Origin: Balaenoptera acutorostrata
Lineage: Eukaryota; Chordata; Mammalia; Artiodactyla; Balaenopteridae
Length of the DNA: 64,000 nucleotides
Assembly (NCBI RefSeq): GCF_949987535.1
Contig: NC_080065.1
Location: 38,975,239-39,039,238, forward strand
Direction of reading: 5' to 3'
The notes beneath the pieces are model-generated. The model was given only the letters and a program-made list of their open reading frames with translations, was not told where the DNA came from and made no database searches. The number at the start of each line of letters is the position of its first letter. Position 1 is the stretch's first letter. Positions 12,125 through 23,994 of the stretch are shown here, piece after piece. The translations under genes were made by a program, and so were the position numbers.

Positions 12125-12265
12125 CCTGTGGTAACCCTTTTTAGTATTATAAAAATAATATGTACTCATTGTGAAAAACATGGAAAATGAAAACAGACTA
12201 AAGAAAAAAGTAAATGACCTATAATTTCAACAGGTACTAACACCACTGTTGGTTGACATTTTCAT
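12125..12265 (+). repeat. probable old L1 3' fragment
   Basis: 'ataatatgtactcattgtga' followed by 'gtaaatgacctataatttca' resembles the 3' end of ancient L1 elements. Weak support. Confidence 0.35.
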
Positions 12266-12269
12266 ATAT

Positions 12270-13730
12270 TTGTCTCATATATATGAATGTTTGAGGAAAT
12301 GCATGTAATACATACATATTTAAAAATTAAGCTCATTCTCTATATTTTGTAACATTAGCACTTAACATTAAAGGGTCAGTTTTGATATTTTTCTAGGAAT
12401 TTTTTATTTCAAATCTACTGACAGTAAATTTATTTCAAATTTAAAAACAGTTGAGACAGACACAAATTCAGTATTCTTTAAAATGTTGGTAAGAATAGTC
12501 AATGAAAACTGCTCAGTAAGCTAAAGGATTAAAAGAAGCAAGTAAATATGGTAAATTGGCTTCCAGCAAGCTATTTAGCAGATTCATTGTTTAATGATTT
12601 GCCTTTCATTATGCAAATTGAGCCAGAGGAAAAGAATAAGTAGAAGATGGATAGTTTTAAATGAGTGTTTTTCAGCTATATAAAGGGGTACTGGAGACAA
12701 ATCTTGGACGGTGTAACCCACATTTTGATTTTTAATTTTCTACTTTTGGTTTTCCCTATGAAAGCAACTCCAGGAATTGCAACTAGTAAGAATGATTCCA
12801 TAATGGAATGGCCCAATTACCCCCTCAATTCCATCAATTCTGGCATTTTTAAATCAATGTCACCAAAGAGCAATGTCAACACCCACCATGACAGCCCACA
12901 AAAACAGTGGAGTAAGTCCAAGGAGAATTCAGGGCTGTGGCTGAAGGGGATCACCCAGCTTGGGGTAATAAGGCAGTGCCCACTGGCCCAGAAGATTCCT
13001 GGGATAGGGCTAATGACGCCTGAGGCTCTGCCTCTTCAACTGCAGAATTCCAAGCCTGGTTTCTACAAGAAAAGCACAGTTGTGCTATAGCTTTGTCTCC
13101 AGGCCTAAAGAAGCAGTGTGTCTGGGCTAAGAGATAAAATGAAGTTTGTTCCAGGCCTCTTAAAGTGTCAGAAATCAAAAAAGGGCAGAATGGTGGGAAA
13201 TTGGACCATCCTAGATGATATTTTTCAAAGTTGAATTGACTGTAGTATGGGTTGGAGGAGAAGCAGAGTTGGAAATAACTTCAGTAGAGGGCCTGGTAAA
13301 GAAAGGTCATTTGGGGGTAGTTATTCACAGCTTCTAATCATGCTACAAAGTCTGCTCCAGACTATTCATGGTGTCTACTTCTCATGGCATCTCTTCCAGG
13401 TAGCACTTGTCTGATTTTCTGCACGAAGTTCAGCTCACAGTACTACTTAATGCTGGGGCAAGAGTGGAATTCAAGTCTCCAAGCAGCCTTATTCTAGGAA
13501 GAGGGAGCAACCTGGTACTTAGGTTGGGCAGTGGGGAGAGGTAAGACAAAGGCAGGTGGAAAAACACTAACCCTTTTCTCTCTAAGATGGACTTATATCT
13601 ACCTATTTTCATTTTCTACTTTTGAACATCCCAATAAAAGGGCACAGATTTTTTTTTTTTTAAGTGCAAGTGAGCAAAATTACAAGATCCTGAGCTCTGG
13701 GATTCAAACTATCTGAGTGCAAGTATGGAT
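12270..13730. other. intergenic sequence, no gene seen
   Basis: An ATG-started frame at 12,665-13,090 (141 codons) shows no domain or family resemblance and is listed among the rejected items. No clear repeats are seen. Confidence 0.4.
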
Positions 13731-13735
13731 CCCGG

Positions 13736-14220
13736 ATCTTCCTCAACTTATGATGGGATTCCATTCTGAGAAACCCATTGCAAGTTGAAAATACTGAAGT
13801 CAAAAATACACTTAATACATCTCACCTACCAAACATCATAGCCTAGCCCAGCCTACTTTAAATGTGCTCAAAACACTTACATTGACCTACAGTTGAGCAA
13901 AATCATATAACACAAAGCCTATTTTATAATAAAGTGTTGAACAGCTGTTGCAATCTATTGAATGCTGTACTGAAAGTGAAAAACAGAATGGTTGTAAGGG
14001 TACAGGATGGTTGTAAGTGCATTGGTTGTTCACCCACGTGATCGCATGCCTCGGAGCTGTGCTGCCACTGCCCAGCATCATGAGGGTATCGTGTGGCATA
14101 TTGCTGCCCCAGGAAAAGATCAAAATTCGGAATCTGAAGTGTGGTTTCTAAAGCACGTGTATCGCTTTTGCACCTTTATAAAGTAAAAAAATTGTGTCAT
14201 ACCATCGTAAGTCTGAATCT
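13736..14220 (+). mobile_element. Tigger-type (TcMar) DNA transposon fossil, MER44-like
   Basis: The left end reads 'cctcaacttatgatgggatt'. The right end has 'accatcgtaagtctgaatct', forming imperfect inverted ends with the TcMar-Tigger 'atcgtaagt' signature. The internal wording 'cctattttataataaagtgt' is typical of this non-autonomous group. No transposase frame remains. Confidence 0.75.
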
Positions 14221-14913
14221 GCCTCAGAGAGTTAACAGGTAAATTGCTTTCCAAAATGTCAGCTACAAAGAAAGTGCTCAATAAGTATCTCTTGTCATTT
14301 CTTAAGGTAGAAACTTAGCATCAATGAAGAATAAATGCCCCCCCCAAAAAGAGTAGCTATTAGAGTTTTAGTGTGTTCTTGCTGTGAAAGGATAATTTTG
14401 ACTTTTTAAATCAAATATACCGTGAAATTACTTTATAATTATGTTGATAGTTAATTTCTAATCAGAAATTGCTTTCAGAAACATTGATGGAAACAAATAT
14501 AGTTTTCCTCCATTTTGCGTATAGATTGATCACGCATTTTTTCTAATGGACTAATTCTGTCCATTAAACATAGTCAAATTCAATTAACAGACATAGAGAT
14601 TAACAGACATACAGTATCTACTTTATCCTGGGTGCCCAAAAATTGAGTGCAGCCTGATTCCCATCCTCCTTACACTCCCAGGCTAGTTGGAGAGCCAGAC
14701 AAGAAACACCAGGACCCCATAGGGTTGACTTAAAGACCAAAAAGACCATACTGAATGCTCATGAAATCTTCTATAATGGCTCATATTTTATGATGTGTAC
14801 TGAGGATGAAATAATAAAAGGTGTTTTTGAACCTAAGAATTTAGAAGAAGGAATCCAAGAAGGCACTTTAGACCCCCACAAAGTGGCAGCAATTAGAAGC
14901 TTAGGCAACAGGA

Positions 14914-16745
14914 GAGGGAGGTGGCCCAAGATGGTGCAGTAGGAAGACCCTGAACTCACCTCCTCCCATGGACACACCAACATATCTACTTACAGAGCTG
15001 CTATCTATGAGAACAACCTGAAGGCTAATAGAAAAAACTTTTCCAACTAAAGATATAAAGAAGGAGCCAGAATGAGATGGATAGGAGGCACAGAGACAAG
15101 GTATAGTCAGGACCCACACCCCTGGGTCAGCAACCCACAAATGAGAGGATAATTACAATCATAAAGTTCTTCCCCAAGGAGTGAGGGGACCAAGCCCCAC
15201 ATCAGGCTCCCCAGCCCAGGGGGTCTGCACTAACAAGTCCCCCAGAAGGTCTAGGTTTGAAAACCAGTGGGGCTTACATTCAGGAGAACCGGATGGCTAA
15301 ATAAACAGATTCTGCTCTTAAAGGGCGCACACAAAATCTCACATGCTCCAAGTCCCCACGCAGAGGCAGTAATTTGAAAGGTGCCTGGGTCAGACCCACT
15401 TGCTGATCTTGAAGAGCCTCCCGGAGAGCCAGGAGGCAACAGGGACTACCCGTGTGGATGGAGACGCTGGTGGCAACCATTCTGGGGAGCTCCACCAGTG
15501 CTGGCAAGCACCATTTGGAATCCTCCCTCTAGCCTATTAGCAATATAGTCTTTGACATCAGTCTTAGCAATATGTTTTTGGATCTACTCAGGCAAGGGAA
15601 ATAAAAGCAAGATTAAACAAATGGAACTATATTAAACCAAAAAGCTTCTGCAAAGTGAAGGAAACTATCAACAAAATGAAAAGGCCACCTATGAATGGGA
15701 GAAGTTATTTGCAAATGATATATCTGACAAGGGGTTAATATCCAAATATATACAAAGAACTCATACCACTCAACATCCAAAAAACAATCCAATTTAAAAA
15801 TGGGCAGAGGGCCTGAATAGACTTTTTTCCAAAGATATATAAATGGCCAACAGACACATGAAAAAATGCTCTACATCACTAAACACCAAGGAAATGCAAA
15901 TCAAAACCACAGTGAGATACCACTCACACCTGTCAGAATGGCAATCATCAAAAAGACAAGAAATAAGTGTTGACAAGGATGTGGAAAAAAAGGGAACCCT
16001 TGTGCACTGTTGGTGAGATTGTATATTAGTGCAACCACCGTAGAGAACAGTATGGAGGTTCCTCAAAAAAATTAAAAATAGTTACCATCTGATCCAGCAA
16101 TTTCACTTCTGGGCATTTACCTGAAGAAAACAAAAGATATAACAAAAGATATAAGCAAAAAAACCCAAAAGATATAAGCAAACCAATGTTCATTGCAGTA
16201 TTATTTAAAATAGCCAAGATATGGAAGCAACCTAAGTGTTCACTGATAAACAGATAAAGATGATGTGATATACATATATACATATGGAATATTACTCGGT
16301 GATTAAAAAATGAAATCTTGCCATTTTCAACAACACGGATGGATCCAGAGGGTGTTATGCTAAGTCAGAAAGAGAAGGACAAATACTGCATGATCTCACT
16401 TATATGTGGAATTTAAAAAAACAAAACATAAACAAAACAAAACCAGACTCAGCCTCATAGATACAGAGAACAAACAGGTGTTTTCCAGAGGGGAGATGAG
16501 GGAGCGAAATAGGTGAAGGGGATTGAGGTACAAACCTCCAGTTATAAAATAAATAAACCATGGGTATGTGATATAAGCATAAAGAATATGGTAAGTAATG
16601 TTGCAATAACTTTGTATGGGGTCAGATGGTTACTAGACTTATTGTGATGATCATTTCAAAATATATGCAAATGTCAAATCACTATGTAGTACACCTGAAA
16701 CTAACATAATATTATACATCAACTATATATCAATAAAAATAAAAT
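14914..16745 (+). mobile_element. L1 with 5'-UTR joined directly to the ORF2 C-terminus (internal deletion)
   Basis: The start 'gaggtggcccaagatggtgc' plus 'aggaagaccctgaactcacc' is the style of a mammalian L1 5' end. From about 15,530 the sequence switches to the end of ORF2 ('aatggaactatattaaacca', then the 'atggaggttcctcaaaaaaa' passage) and the 3' UTR. ORF1 and most of ORF2 are missing. Reading frames are broken throughout. Confidence 0.7.
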
Positions 16746-17033
16746 ACAAGTGTCTTTAAACATGTAAGAAATCAGAGAAACCATTTGTTGCCAATTAAAT
16801 TAGAAAAAAATTGTAAATACTACTATGCAGTGCTGCCCAAACCTGAGCTGAGGTAAGCATTATTACATACTATTGAGGTTATAAATTAATAGAACCTTTC
16901 TGGAGAACAATTTGGAAATATGTATCAAGAGCTCTAAAGAATGTTCACACCCAGTAATTTCAATAAATTGTAAGAAATAATTTGAAATGTGGAAAAATCA
17001 TTGTACAAACATTTCTCAAAGTTTGCTGTGATT

Positions 17034-17621
17034 AAGAAACAATGACCTGGAGATTATCATACTAAGTGAAGTTAAGTCAGACAGAGAAAGACAAATATCA
17101 TATGATATTGCTCATATGAGGAATCTAAAAAAAAAAAAAAAGATACAAATGAACTTATTTACAAAACAGAAACAGCCTCACAGACTTAGAGAACAAATTT
17201 ATGGTTACCAGGAGGAAAGAGTGGCGGGGAGGGATAGATTGGGAGTTTGGAATTGACATGTACACACTGCTATACTTAAAATAGATAACCAGGACTTCCC
17301 TGGTGGTCCAGTGGTTAGGACTCCTCGCTTCAACTGCAGAGGATGCGGGTTCATTCCCCGGGAGGGGAAGTTCCACAGGCCGCACAATGTGGCCAAAAAA
17401 AAAAAAAAAAGATTAGATAACCAACAAGGACCTACTGTATAGCACGAGGAACTGTGCTCAATATTCTCTAATAACCTAAATGGGAAAAGAATTTGAAAAA
17501 GAATAGATACACGTATATGTTTAACTGAATCACTTTGCTGTACACCTGAAACTAACACAACACTGTTAATCAACTATACTTCAATATAAAATAAAAATTC
17601 TTAAACTAAAAAAAGAAACAA
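17034..17621 (+). mobile_element. 5'-truncated L1 3' end with target-site duplication
   Basis: The body (17,043-17,612) carries the ORF2/3'-UTR junction typical of cetartiodactyl L1 and ends 'tcaatataaaataaaaattc'. The 9-bp duplication aagaaacaa flanks it at 17,034-17,042 and 17,613-17,621. A CHR SINE lies inside. Confidence 0.8.
17282..17423 (+). mobile_element. CHR-1-type SINE with target-site duplication
   Basis: The body (17,292-17,413) starts 'ggacttccctggtggtccag' and ends in poly-A. A 10-bp duplication, tagataacca, flanks it at 17,282-17,291 and 17,414-17,423. Confidence 0.9.
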
Positions 17622-17747
17622 CCTATAAGTCCAGCATTAGGGAAAATGATTAAATAATTTTATAATCCATAAAATAATATATTATGCAGCCATTAAAATA
17701 TTTGAAACAACAAAATACAATGTGTAACCCTGGATTGGATCCTGGAT

Positions 17748-17829
17748 TAAATATATATATATAATACATATTATATATAGAGAAAATATATATATACACA
17801 TATATATTTAGAGAGAGAGAGAGAGAGAA
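17748..17829. repeat. compound (TA)n/(GA)n microsatellite
   Basis: Alternating TA-rich repeats run into a (GA)n tract at about 17,811-17,828. Confidence 0.9.
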
Positions 17830-18344
17830 TGAACTGGGGATTAAAAAAAGAAGCTTAGGCAATAGCAGCAGATGGTAGATACAAAGGAAATGGGAACAAC
17901 AGGCTATTCACACAGCTGAGCTGAGGCTGGGGATGAGATATTTGTGATAAAACAGTTCTGCTGGGGCAGGAGGGGATCACAGAGACCCATGTACAGCAAA
18001 ATGTAGTCTTGATGACCCAGCCATAGAGATCCTCTCTCCCGAGTAGGTGTGGATACCAAAGGACTGGGTGTATCCCAATGCTGGTATATCACTCATCTGA
18101 ATTCAAGTCCAGGAAGAACCTGGGGGAGCGGGGGTCAGAAAGGGATGGCTATAAACAGAACAAGGTGGCATATCTATCAAATGGTTCAAGGAATACAGAA
18201 GAGGAGCATTAAGAGGAGGAGAAGATGATGAAGAAATAAGCTAAAAGGGATCATTTATAAACAAGGGAAGACAGGCTAGGCCTGGAAGGGAAACCATGCC
18301 TAGCCCCAACTCTAGCCAGTTTCCATTTGCCTAAAGACCATTTT

Positions 18345-18655
18345 CCTTTGGGGCAATGATTTTCAAACTTAGTGGCATACAAATCACTTTAGGATCTTAT
18401 TTAAATGCAGACTGTGATCCAGTAGATCTGGGACCAAAGATTCTGCATTTCTAATGAGCTCCAGGTGATGGTAATGCTGTTTGTCCTCAACTTTGGCTGC
18501 ACATTAGAACCACCTGTGCAGTTTTAAAGACAACACCAGTGCTCAGTCCTCACACTAACAATGATTGAATCTTGGAGCATGGTGCCCGGGCATCAATGTT
18601 TTTAAAAGCTCCCCAGATGATTCTAGCCCCAGCTAGAGCTGAGAAACACAACTCT
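18345..18655. mobile_element. two adjacent MER5-type hAT fossils
   Basis: Both pieces follow the MER5 order. The first (18,345-18,485) contains 'attctgcatttctaatgagc'. The second (18,486-18,655) contains 'ctgcacattagaaccacctg' and 'gctccccagatgattctag'. These are short non-autonomous hAT-Charlie relics. Confidence 0.8.
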
Positions 18656-19316
18656 AAGGAAATAGAGTGATTCCTGAGTCTCAGTACTTCCTGTAGAAAT
18701 GTTCACCAACCTCCTTTCTCTTTCTTTACCATTTGTATCCATGTTAGTTCTCCCAGAAGCCCCTCCATCTCCCCCCAAGATTAACCTCTCTCCCTCTGTC
18801 CTCAAGCCATCAAGGTTGGAAATGGGCTGGGAGCCAAGACAGCTGCAGTGCCTTACTGCCTCCTCCACCCCAGGCCTCCCCAACTTCAATGGTTTTAATT
18901 AAGCCCCCACCACCTGTCAGGATGACCAGGGATGGGTGCCCAGCATCGACCTCAGCTCCCAATTTGCTCTTGCATCTCAGGTCACTCTCCCATGTGCTCC
19001 TTGATGGAGGATAATAAGTGCCACATGTAAGTTCCCAATCACTTGAGCCCCAGTCCTAATAACCTGATCTTATTCCAGTTCTTCACCTAATTCCTAAGTT
19101 CCTTCCAGGATTTGATTTGGTGTTCAAAGAGTGAGATAATGAATGAGCAACAGAGTGGTGTAGTATATACCAAGGATCTAGGGAACTTCATCTTCTGCTC
19201 CCAATGGAGCCACCAGAAAAAAACATTGAGAAAGCATCCTGGTCCCTTTCCAGTAAGTCCAGATGAATTACCAGGGATGGTGGTTGACAAAAGAGTAAGC
19301 TACCAAAGGCCAGAAC
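18656..19316. other. intergenic sequence, no gene seen
   Basis: Moderate-GC unique sequence. The open frames at 18,623-18,902 and 19,087-19,290 have no recognisable features. Confidence 0.4.
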
Positions 19317-19317
19317 C

Positions 19318-19388
19318 GGACTTCCCTTGTGGTGCAGTGGTTCAGAATCCACCTGCCAACGCAGTGGACACGGGCTCGAGCCTTGGTT
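19318..19388 (+). mobile_element. CHR SINE 5' fragment
   Basis: 'ggacttcccttgtggtgcag' and the B-box-like 'gggctcgagccttggt' are present. The 3' half and A-tail are missing. Confidence 0.8.
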
Positions 19389-19849
19389 TATAGGGCTTGG
19401 TTTTAAACATCGTTGCTTTTTAGTGTTATGATTATTATGATAAAAACACAATGTATTCAGAAAAAGAGTAAATACTGAATTTGCATAAAATTTCCAAGTA
19501 CGACACTTTCTAAGTTTTGACAGATTTGACAGTTATCTAGTATCAGTAAAGTTATAACTCATTCTTGTTGCTAGAGGAAAAAAAACTTTTCATTGAAAAA
19601 AAACTGAATTCACTGTGCAAGAGTTCTATTTAAGCCACAAAGTGTATTACAAGACCATGGTTCTTGATGTTTCATAACATTACAGAATTAGCCATGGTGA
19701 CATTCATGGTTCAGAATGTATCCATCCCTATCCTGGCAAGATCTGGGGGCTGGGGTCCAACCAAGCCTTGTTATTTACCAGGATTGATTGCCCTCAACAT
19801 CATCCCTCCAGGAAGCTAACTTTTTAAAAGAACAAATAAGTCTACACTT

Positions 19850-20240
19850 GCACAAGCTTCCAAAGACTGGAGAAAGGGAACATTTCCCAACTCGTTTTGT
19901 AAGGCCAGAATAACTTTGATACAAAAAACTGAAAAGGATATTGCAAAAAAGGAAAACCACTAGCCAATTTCATTTATGAAAAATAATGCAAATATTTTAA
20001 ACAAAATATCAGGAAATTGAAACCAGCCATATATACGTGTGTATATATATACACACTGACATATATATACATACATATATATATGTAATATCAAGACCAA
20101 ATTGGGTGTATCTTAGGGACAGATTGACCAATATAACTCAAATTGACCATATAACATGCATTAAAAGAATAAAAGAAAAAATCTCAACAGATACAGAAAA
20201 CTCACGTGACAAAAATTCAATATCCATTCATGCTCATTTT
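19850..20240 (+). mobile_element. decayed L1 ORF2 fragment with a TA microsatellite inside
   Basis: The order 'taaggccagaataactttga', 'aaaaggaaaaccactagcca', then 'aaaatctcaacagatacaga' matches the reverse-transcriptase part of L1 ORF2 in a diverged state. A TA-rich microsatellite (20,033-20,085) interrupts it. Confidence 0.65.
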
Positions 20241-20439
20241 TTTTTTTAATCCACTCATAAGGATCTTTCCATCTGCCTCTGGATTCAACCTCTAAGTCAA
20301 TCTGTCCAACAAGAATCAAACGATTTTAATTTGTATGTAAAATATCACAGACTAGCAGTCCCACAGTAATTCTTAAAAACAAAAAGGTAACTGTCCTCAC
20401 GTTTAGATCCAGGGGAAGAGGAGAGGAAAGAGGAGAGAG

Positions 20440-21010
20440 ATCCTGTGGTACTTGTCGCCTGAGGTGTCCCCTTCTCTAGGAGCGGACTCTGGCTTCAGCT
20501 GGCTCGGAATCACGCGGGCAGTCCGGCCGCTGCTCAGCAGGAGGCAAACGACAGCTCTCAGGAGCCGTGGTTCTCGGCTGAGCAGCAAGTCACCATCCGC
20601 GTCCCAGCCGGCGACCGAGGATCGGACGACCGCACCCTCCTCTGCGTCCCCGGGGCCTCTTACAAGGAGCTGGTTCCCAAACTCTCAGAACCCAGTCTTG
20701 TAGAGTGCTTCTCAGCTCTAATGTGAACACGAATCACCTGCCAGTGACTTTAAAACGAGCTGCGGATTCAGTACATCTCCCAGGTGATGCCCGCGCTCCT
20801 TCTGCTGACCGCACTTTGAGCAGCAAGGCAGACTACAAATCCCAGCTTACATCCGGCCCAGTAGGAGGACAAGGCGGGAAGCGGGGGGGGAAAAGCCTTT
20901 TCTGTTTTCCATTAACCAATCAGGCCCTCCTGCTGGCTGTTGCAGCAGCACTGACTTACCTGGGCAAAGGAGAGAAGGAAAGGTCCGCCTCAGGAGGTAT
21001 GAATGGACGT
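20440..21010. promoter_or_regulatory. GC-rich promoter-like segment
   Basis: GC content rises locally. It contains a MER5A relic (20,700-20,830), a ZNF143-like box 'actacaaatcccagc' (20,832-20,846) and an inverted-spacing CCAAT box 'aaccaatcag' (20,914-20,923). Consensus-like splice donors follow on both strands: CAGGAG|GTATGA at 20,997 on plus, and CCCAG|GTAAGTCAG on minus, with its GT complementary to 20,958-20,959. This combination is what a noncoding first exon or small bidirectional promoter looks like. No coding exon was identified. Confidence 0.45.
20700..20830. mobile_element. MER5A-type hAT fossil
   Basis: 'acgaatcacctgccagtgac' at the left and 'aggtgatgcccgcgctcctt' to 'cactttgagcagcaagg' at the right follow the MER5A order. 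Confidence 0.7.
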
Positions 21011-21716
21011 GTTTTGAGTGTGGCAGTTGGGCATGGGGAGGTGGATAATATCTAGGTATAAACAAAGTTCTGCACTGTGTCTGCTATGAATCGGTCACAA
21101 ATACTCATCTTCCAGACTGTGGTCCAGAGACAGCAGTCAGACTGCAGTTTCAAATTTCTGAATGACTCTGAGGTTTTGATGATGTTGGAAAATAAAGAGT
21201 TTTATTTTAGGCAGTGAAAACCATTTTTAAATCTCATGCCTTTACATTTTAGGTTCAATGATCTCTAAAGTGATTAATAATAGATTTTATGAACTATCAC
21301 TATCTCCTACCCCAGCCATGTTTTAAGTATTTTCTCTATTTTCTAAAACATTTTTTCACAAACCTCAAAATAACTATAAACAATGGGAGATCAAAAGAGT
21401 CTTTATCTTCTCACATCTGTTGGTAGGAAACCAGAAGACTAGAATCCATTTATCCAAATGCTGTCAATTATGAATCAAAATTAAGTACCTTTATTCCTGA
21501 GAGGGAATACCTTTTCTCCTGTTCCACCCTCTATCTTTATTTTCCCCCCTCTAGTTTTCTCACTCTAAATCAATAAGAAAGGTGGGAAGGAAGAGGAAGA
21601 AATTTCAGTTTTCCATCACAAATTATGTCCTTTACCAATAAGATGTAGTGAGAACTCCCTTATGGAATCCCGAAAGATGGGGGAAGGATTGTAGCCAAAG
21701 GAGAAGAAGCCAGGCT
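21011..21716. other. intergenic sequence, no gene seen
   Basis: AT-rich unique DNA without recognisable features. Confidence 0.45.
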
Positions 21717-21790
21717 CTCTCTCTCCATATATCTATCTATCTATCTATCTATCTATCTCTCTCTCTATCTCTCTATATATATGTATCATG
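21717..21790. repeat. (ATCT)n / (CT)n / (AT)n compound microsatellite
   Basis: About seven tandem ATCT units are flanked by CT and AT tracts. Confidence 0.95.
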
Positions 21791-22231
21791 TAGATAGAAG
21801 CTAAACATCTCTGACTATAATTTGTAGATTTTGGTTTGGGAAAATTTTTAATACTTTAAAAATTGTTTATAATTATGTAAAATAATTCTTAAAATTGAGA
21901 CCAAAATGAATAAAAAAGATCCTAAATGTGTAACAAGTTGGCATCATAACCACACAAAGCAGAACTGTTTCAAGTGACTTTAAAAGACAGTGATGTTACA
22001 ATTTCTCTCTAGTGGGATAGACCTAAGATTTGAAAAACTGCCCCCAAATTATAATGATTTGGGTTATCACATTATTGGTGTTGGAATTGTTAGAATAATT
22101 GACAAGGCTGTGTGTGCATTGTGTTTGTGTTGTCGGAAGTGATTGGGTGATAGGAGGGGAGAGAACAGGGAGGAAACTTGTTTCATCTGGAGGAAGTGTC
22201 TCTGGTTCAAACTTCTTTCTGTGCTTCCATT

Positions 22232-22440
22232 CTTTTTTTTTTTTTTTTAAGATGTACAACATAATGATTTAATATACTGTATATGTTGTGAAATGATTAC
22301 CATAATCAAGTTAACACATCCTTCACCTCACAAAGTCGTGTGTGTGTGTTGAAAACAGTTTAGATCTACTCTCTTTATGTTCCCCATTCTTCCGCTAGGT
22401 TTAAGCTTTTTCCTTTAATAGCTACTAGCCGCTTGCTCAT
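22232..22440 (+). repeat. old L1 3'-UTR fragment
   Basis: 'gatgtacaacataatgattt', 'atgattaccataatcaagtt' and 'acacatccttcacctcac' are in the order of the L1M 3' region. Confidence 0.7.
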
Positions 22441-23408
22441 TTTTAATGTGAATGTCTTTTGTTTCTTATCATTACCTAATAATGCTGCGCAGTTGGGTCA
22501 CTAGTCTTATTTTAAGCAAACTTAAATTTGAAATGCAAGCTAATACTTGCAAATACATGTCAGGGCTTAACATGAAAGGCAAACGATGAGCGCTAAGGAC
22601 TTGCATTTTCCCATCTAACTGAGTCTTTTGTTCTCCTCCTTAACATCTAAACGAATAAATCAACGAAATTACTTACTTTAGGGCTGGGGGGTAAATTTTC
22701 GTTGAAAAACATTCCCTCACAGTCCGTAAAACCTGTGCGGACAAATCTTGTTCGTTATTATTGACCAAACGCGGGTGATTTAAATTCCGAAAACTTTTAA
22801 AATACGTAGAAAATGAAGGGCCCCGAAAGGAAATGGCCCCGGCCCTTAAGCCCTCGGATCGCTGTGTACCCCAGGCTCAAGACCTCGCTCTGCTCTGCAC
22901 CCGACTTCCAGCCTGCTCCGAGCGTTCCCCACGAGGGGAAATCCCGCAGCGCCTGATGCGGTTCAGGCTGGAGCCCTGAGGCTGCAGAATTCTGCATCTG
23001 CCTCAGGCAGGAGAGGGGAAACGGGCCTCAGTTGTCTTTGTATGTGTAGCTCTTTTCATAAAACCTGGCAAAAGGCAGGATCTCAATTAAGGCTTGTTAA
23101 ATTAAGGATTATGCAAAGTTTATAACACTGGAAAGTAAACTTTAGTCATGGAAGGTGCTAAGTGGAAGATGGCTATACTTGTTACAGTTTTACTGTGGGT
23201 CCGTATAAGAATGTAAAAATCTATCTAGGGATATTTTTTAAAGCCATTTGTTCTTCATTGGGATTATCCTTCTATCATAATAGTATTGATCAAATAATAA
23301 TGATTATACCTTTACTAAGGTTATTAATTATATTGTGTCAGAAGCTATCACCTTACCTATATAATTTTATGAAATCATCAAAACTATTTTTTATGTATTT
23401 TTAAAAAT
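22441..23408. other. intergenic sequence, no gene seen
   Basis: There is a mild GC rise at 22,820-22,990 without CpG-island density. No coding feature was recognised. Confidence 0.4.
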
Positions 23409-23511
23409 TCTTTGGCCAAACCGCGCAGCCTGTGGGATCTTAATTCCCCAAACCCACGCCCTCTGTGTTAGAAGCGTGGAGTCCTAACCACTGCACTACC
23501 AGAGAAGTCCT
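23409..23511 (-). mobile_element. CHR-1-type SINE, reverse orientation
   Basis: On the minus strand it starts 'ggacttctctggtagtgcag' and has the tRNA-related body. It is short and diverged, with little tail left. Confidence 0.8.
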
Positions 23512-23640
23512 AAATAACTTATTTAATTCTTAATGGAAGGGCTTATAAGAAAGGAAAACTAAATTTTTAAGATGAAATATTGAGAATTTAGGGGTTTTGT
23601 TTTACATTTCCCTTTTTCTCATCTAAAAATCATGAACAGG

Positions 23641-23994
23641 GCCTTCCCTGGTGGCAGAGTGGTTAAAAATCCACCTGCCAATGCAGGGGACACGGGTTCA
23701 AGCCCTGGTCCAGGAAGATCCCACATGCAGCAGAGCAATTAAGCCTGTGCGCCACAACTACTGAGCCTGTGCTCTAGAGCCTGTGAGCCACAACTACTGA
23801 GCCTGCGCACCACAACTACTGTAGAGCGCGTGCCTAGAGCCAGTGCTCCACAACAAGAGAAGCCACCGCAATGAGAAGCTTGCGCACTGCTACCAGGGGT
23901 AGCCCCCGCTCGCAGCAACTAGAGAAAAGCACACGCACAGCAACGAAGACCCAACACAGCCAAAAATAAAATTATTTAATTTAAAAAAAAAAAA
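23641..23994 (+). mobile_element. CHR-2-type SINE with expanded 'cacaactactgagcctg' units
   Basis: It starts 'gccttccctggtggcagagt' and contains the B box 'gggttcaagccctggtccag'. It has about three repeats of 'ccacaactactgagcctg'-like units, and poly-A follows. The unit repetition lengthens the body relative to the copies at 4,054 and 5,709. Confidence 0.88.

Larger units (their letters stand above)
14895..17863 (+). mobile_element. nested L1 complex bounded by one long target duplication
   Basis: The 14-bp sequence agaagcttaggcaa occurs at the left (about 14,895-14,908) and right (about 17,849-17,863) edges, as expected for one L1 insertion. Inside are an L1 5'-UTR-like start (14,914-15,530), an L1 ORF2 end with 3' UTR (15,530-16,745), pieces of an older L1 (about 16,756-17,033 and 17,622-17,740) and a younger L1 3' end inserted between them (17,043-17,612). 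A SINE lies inside the last. No intact ORF remains. Confidence 0.7.

Noticed and set aside
12665..13090. 141-codon ATG frame
   Set aside because: No family resemblance, no promoter or poly(A) signal pairing, AT-rich surroundings; probably chance.
21717..21790. CRISPR-like short repeats
   Set aside because: Plain ATCT microsatellite without spacers; eukaryotic genomic context.
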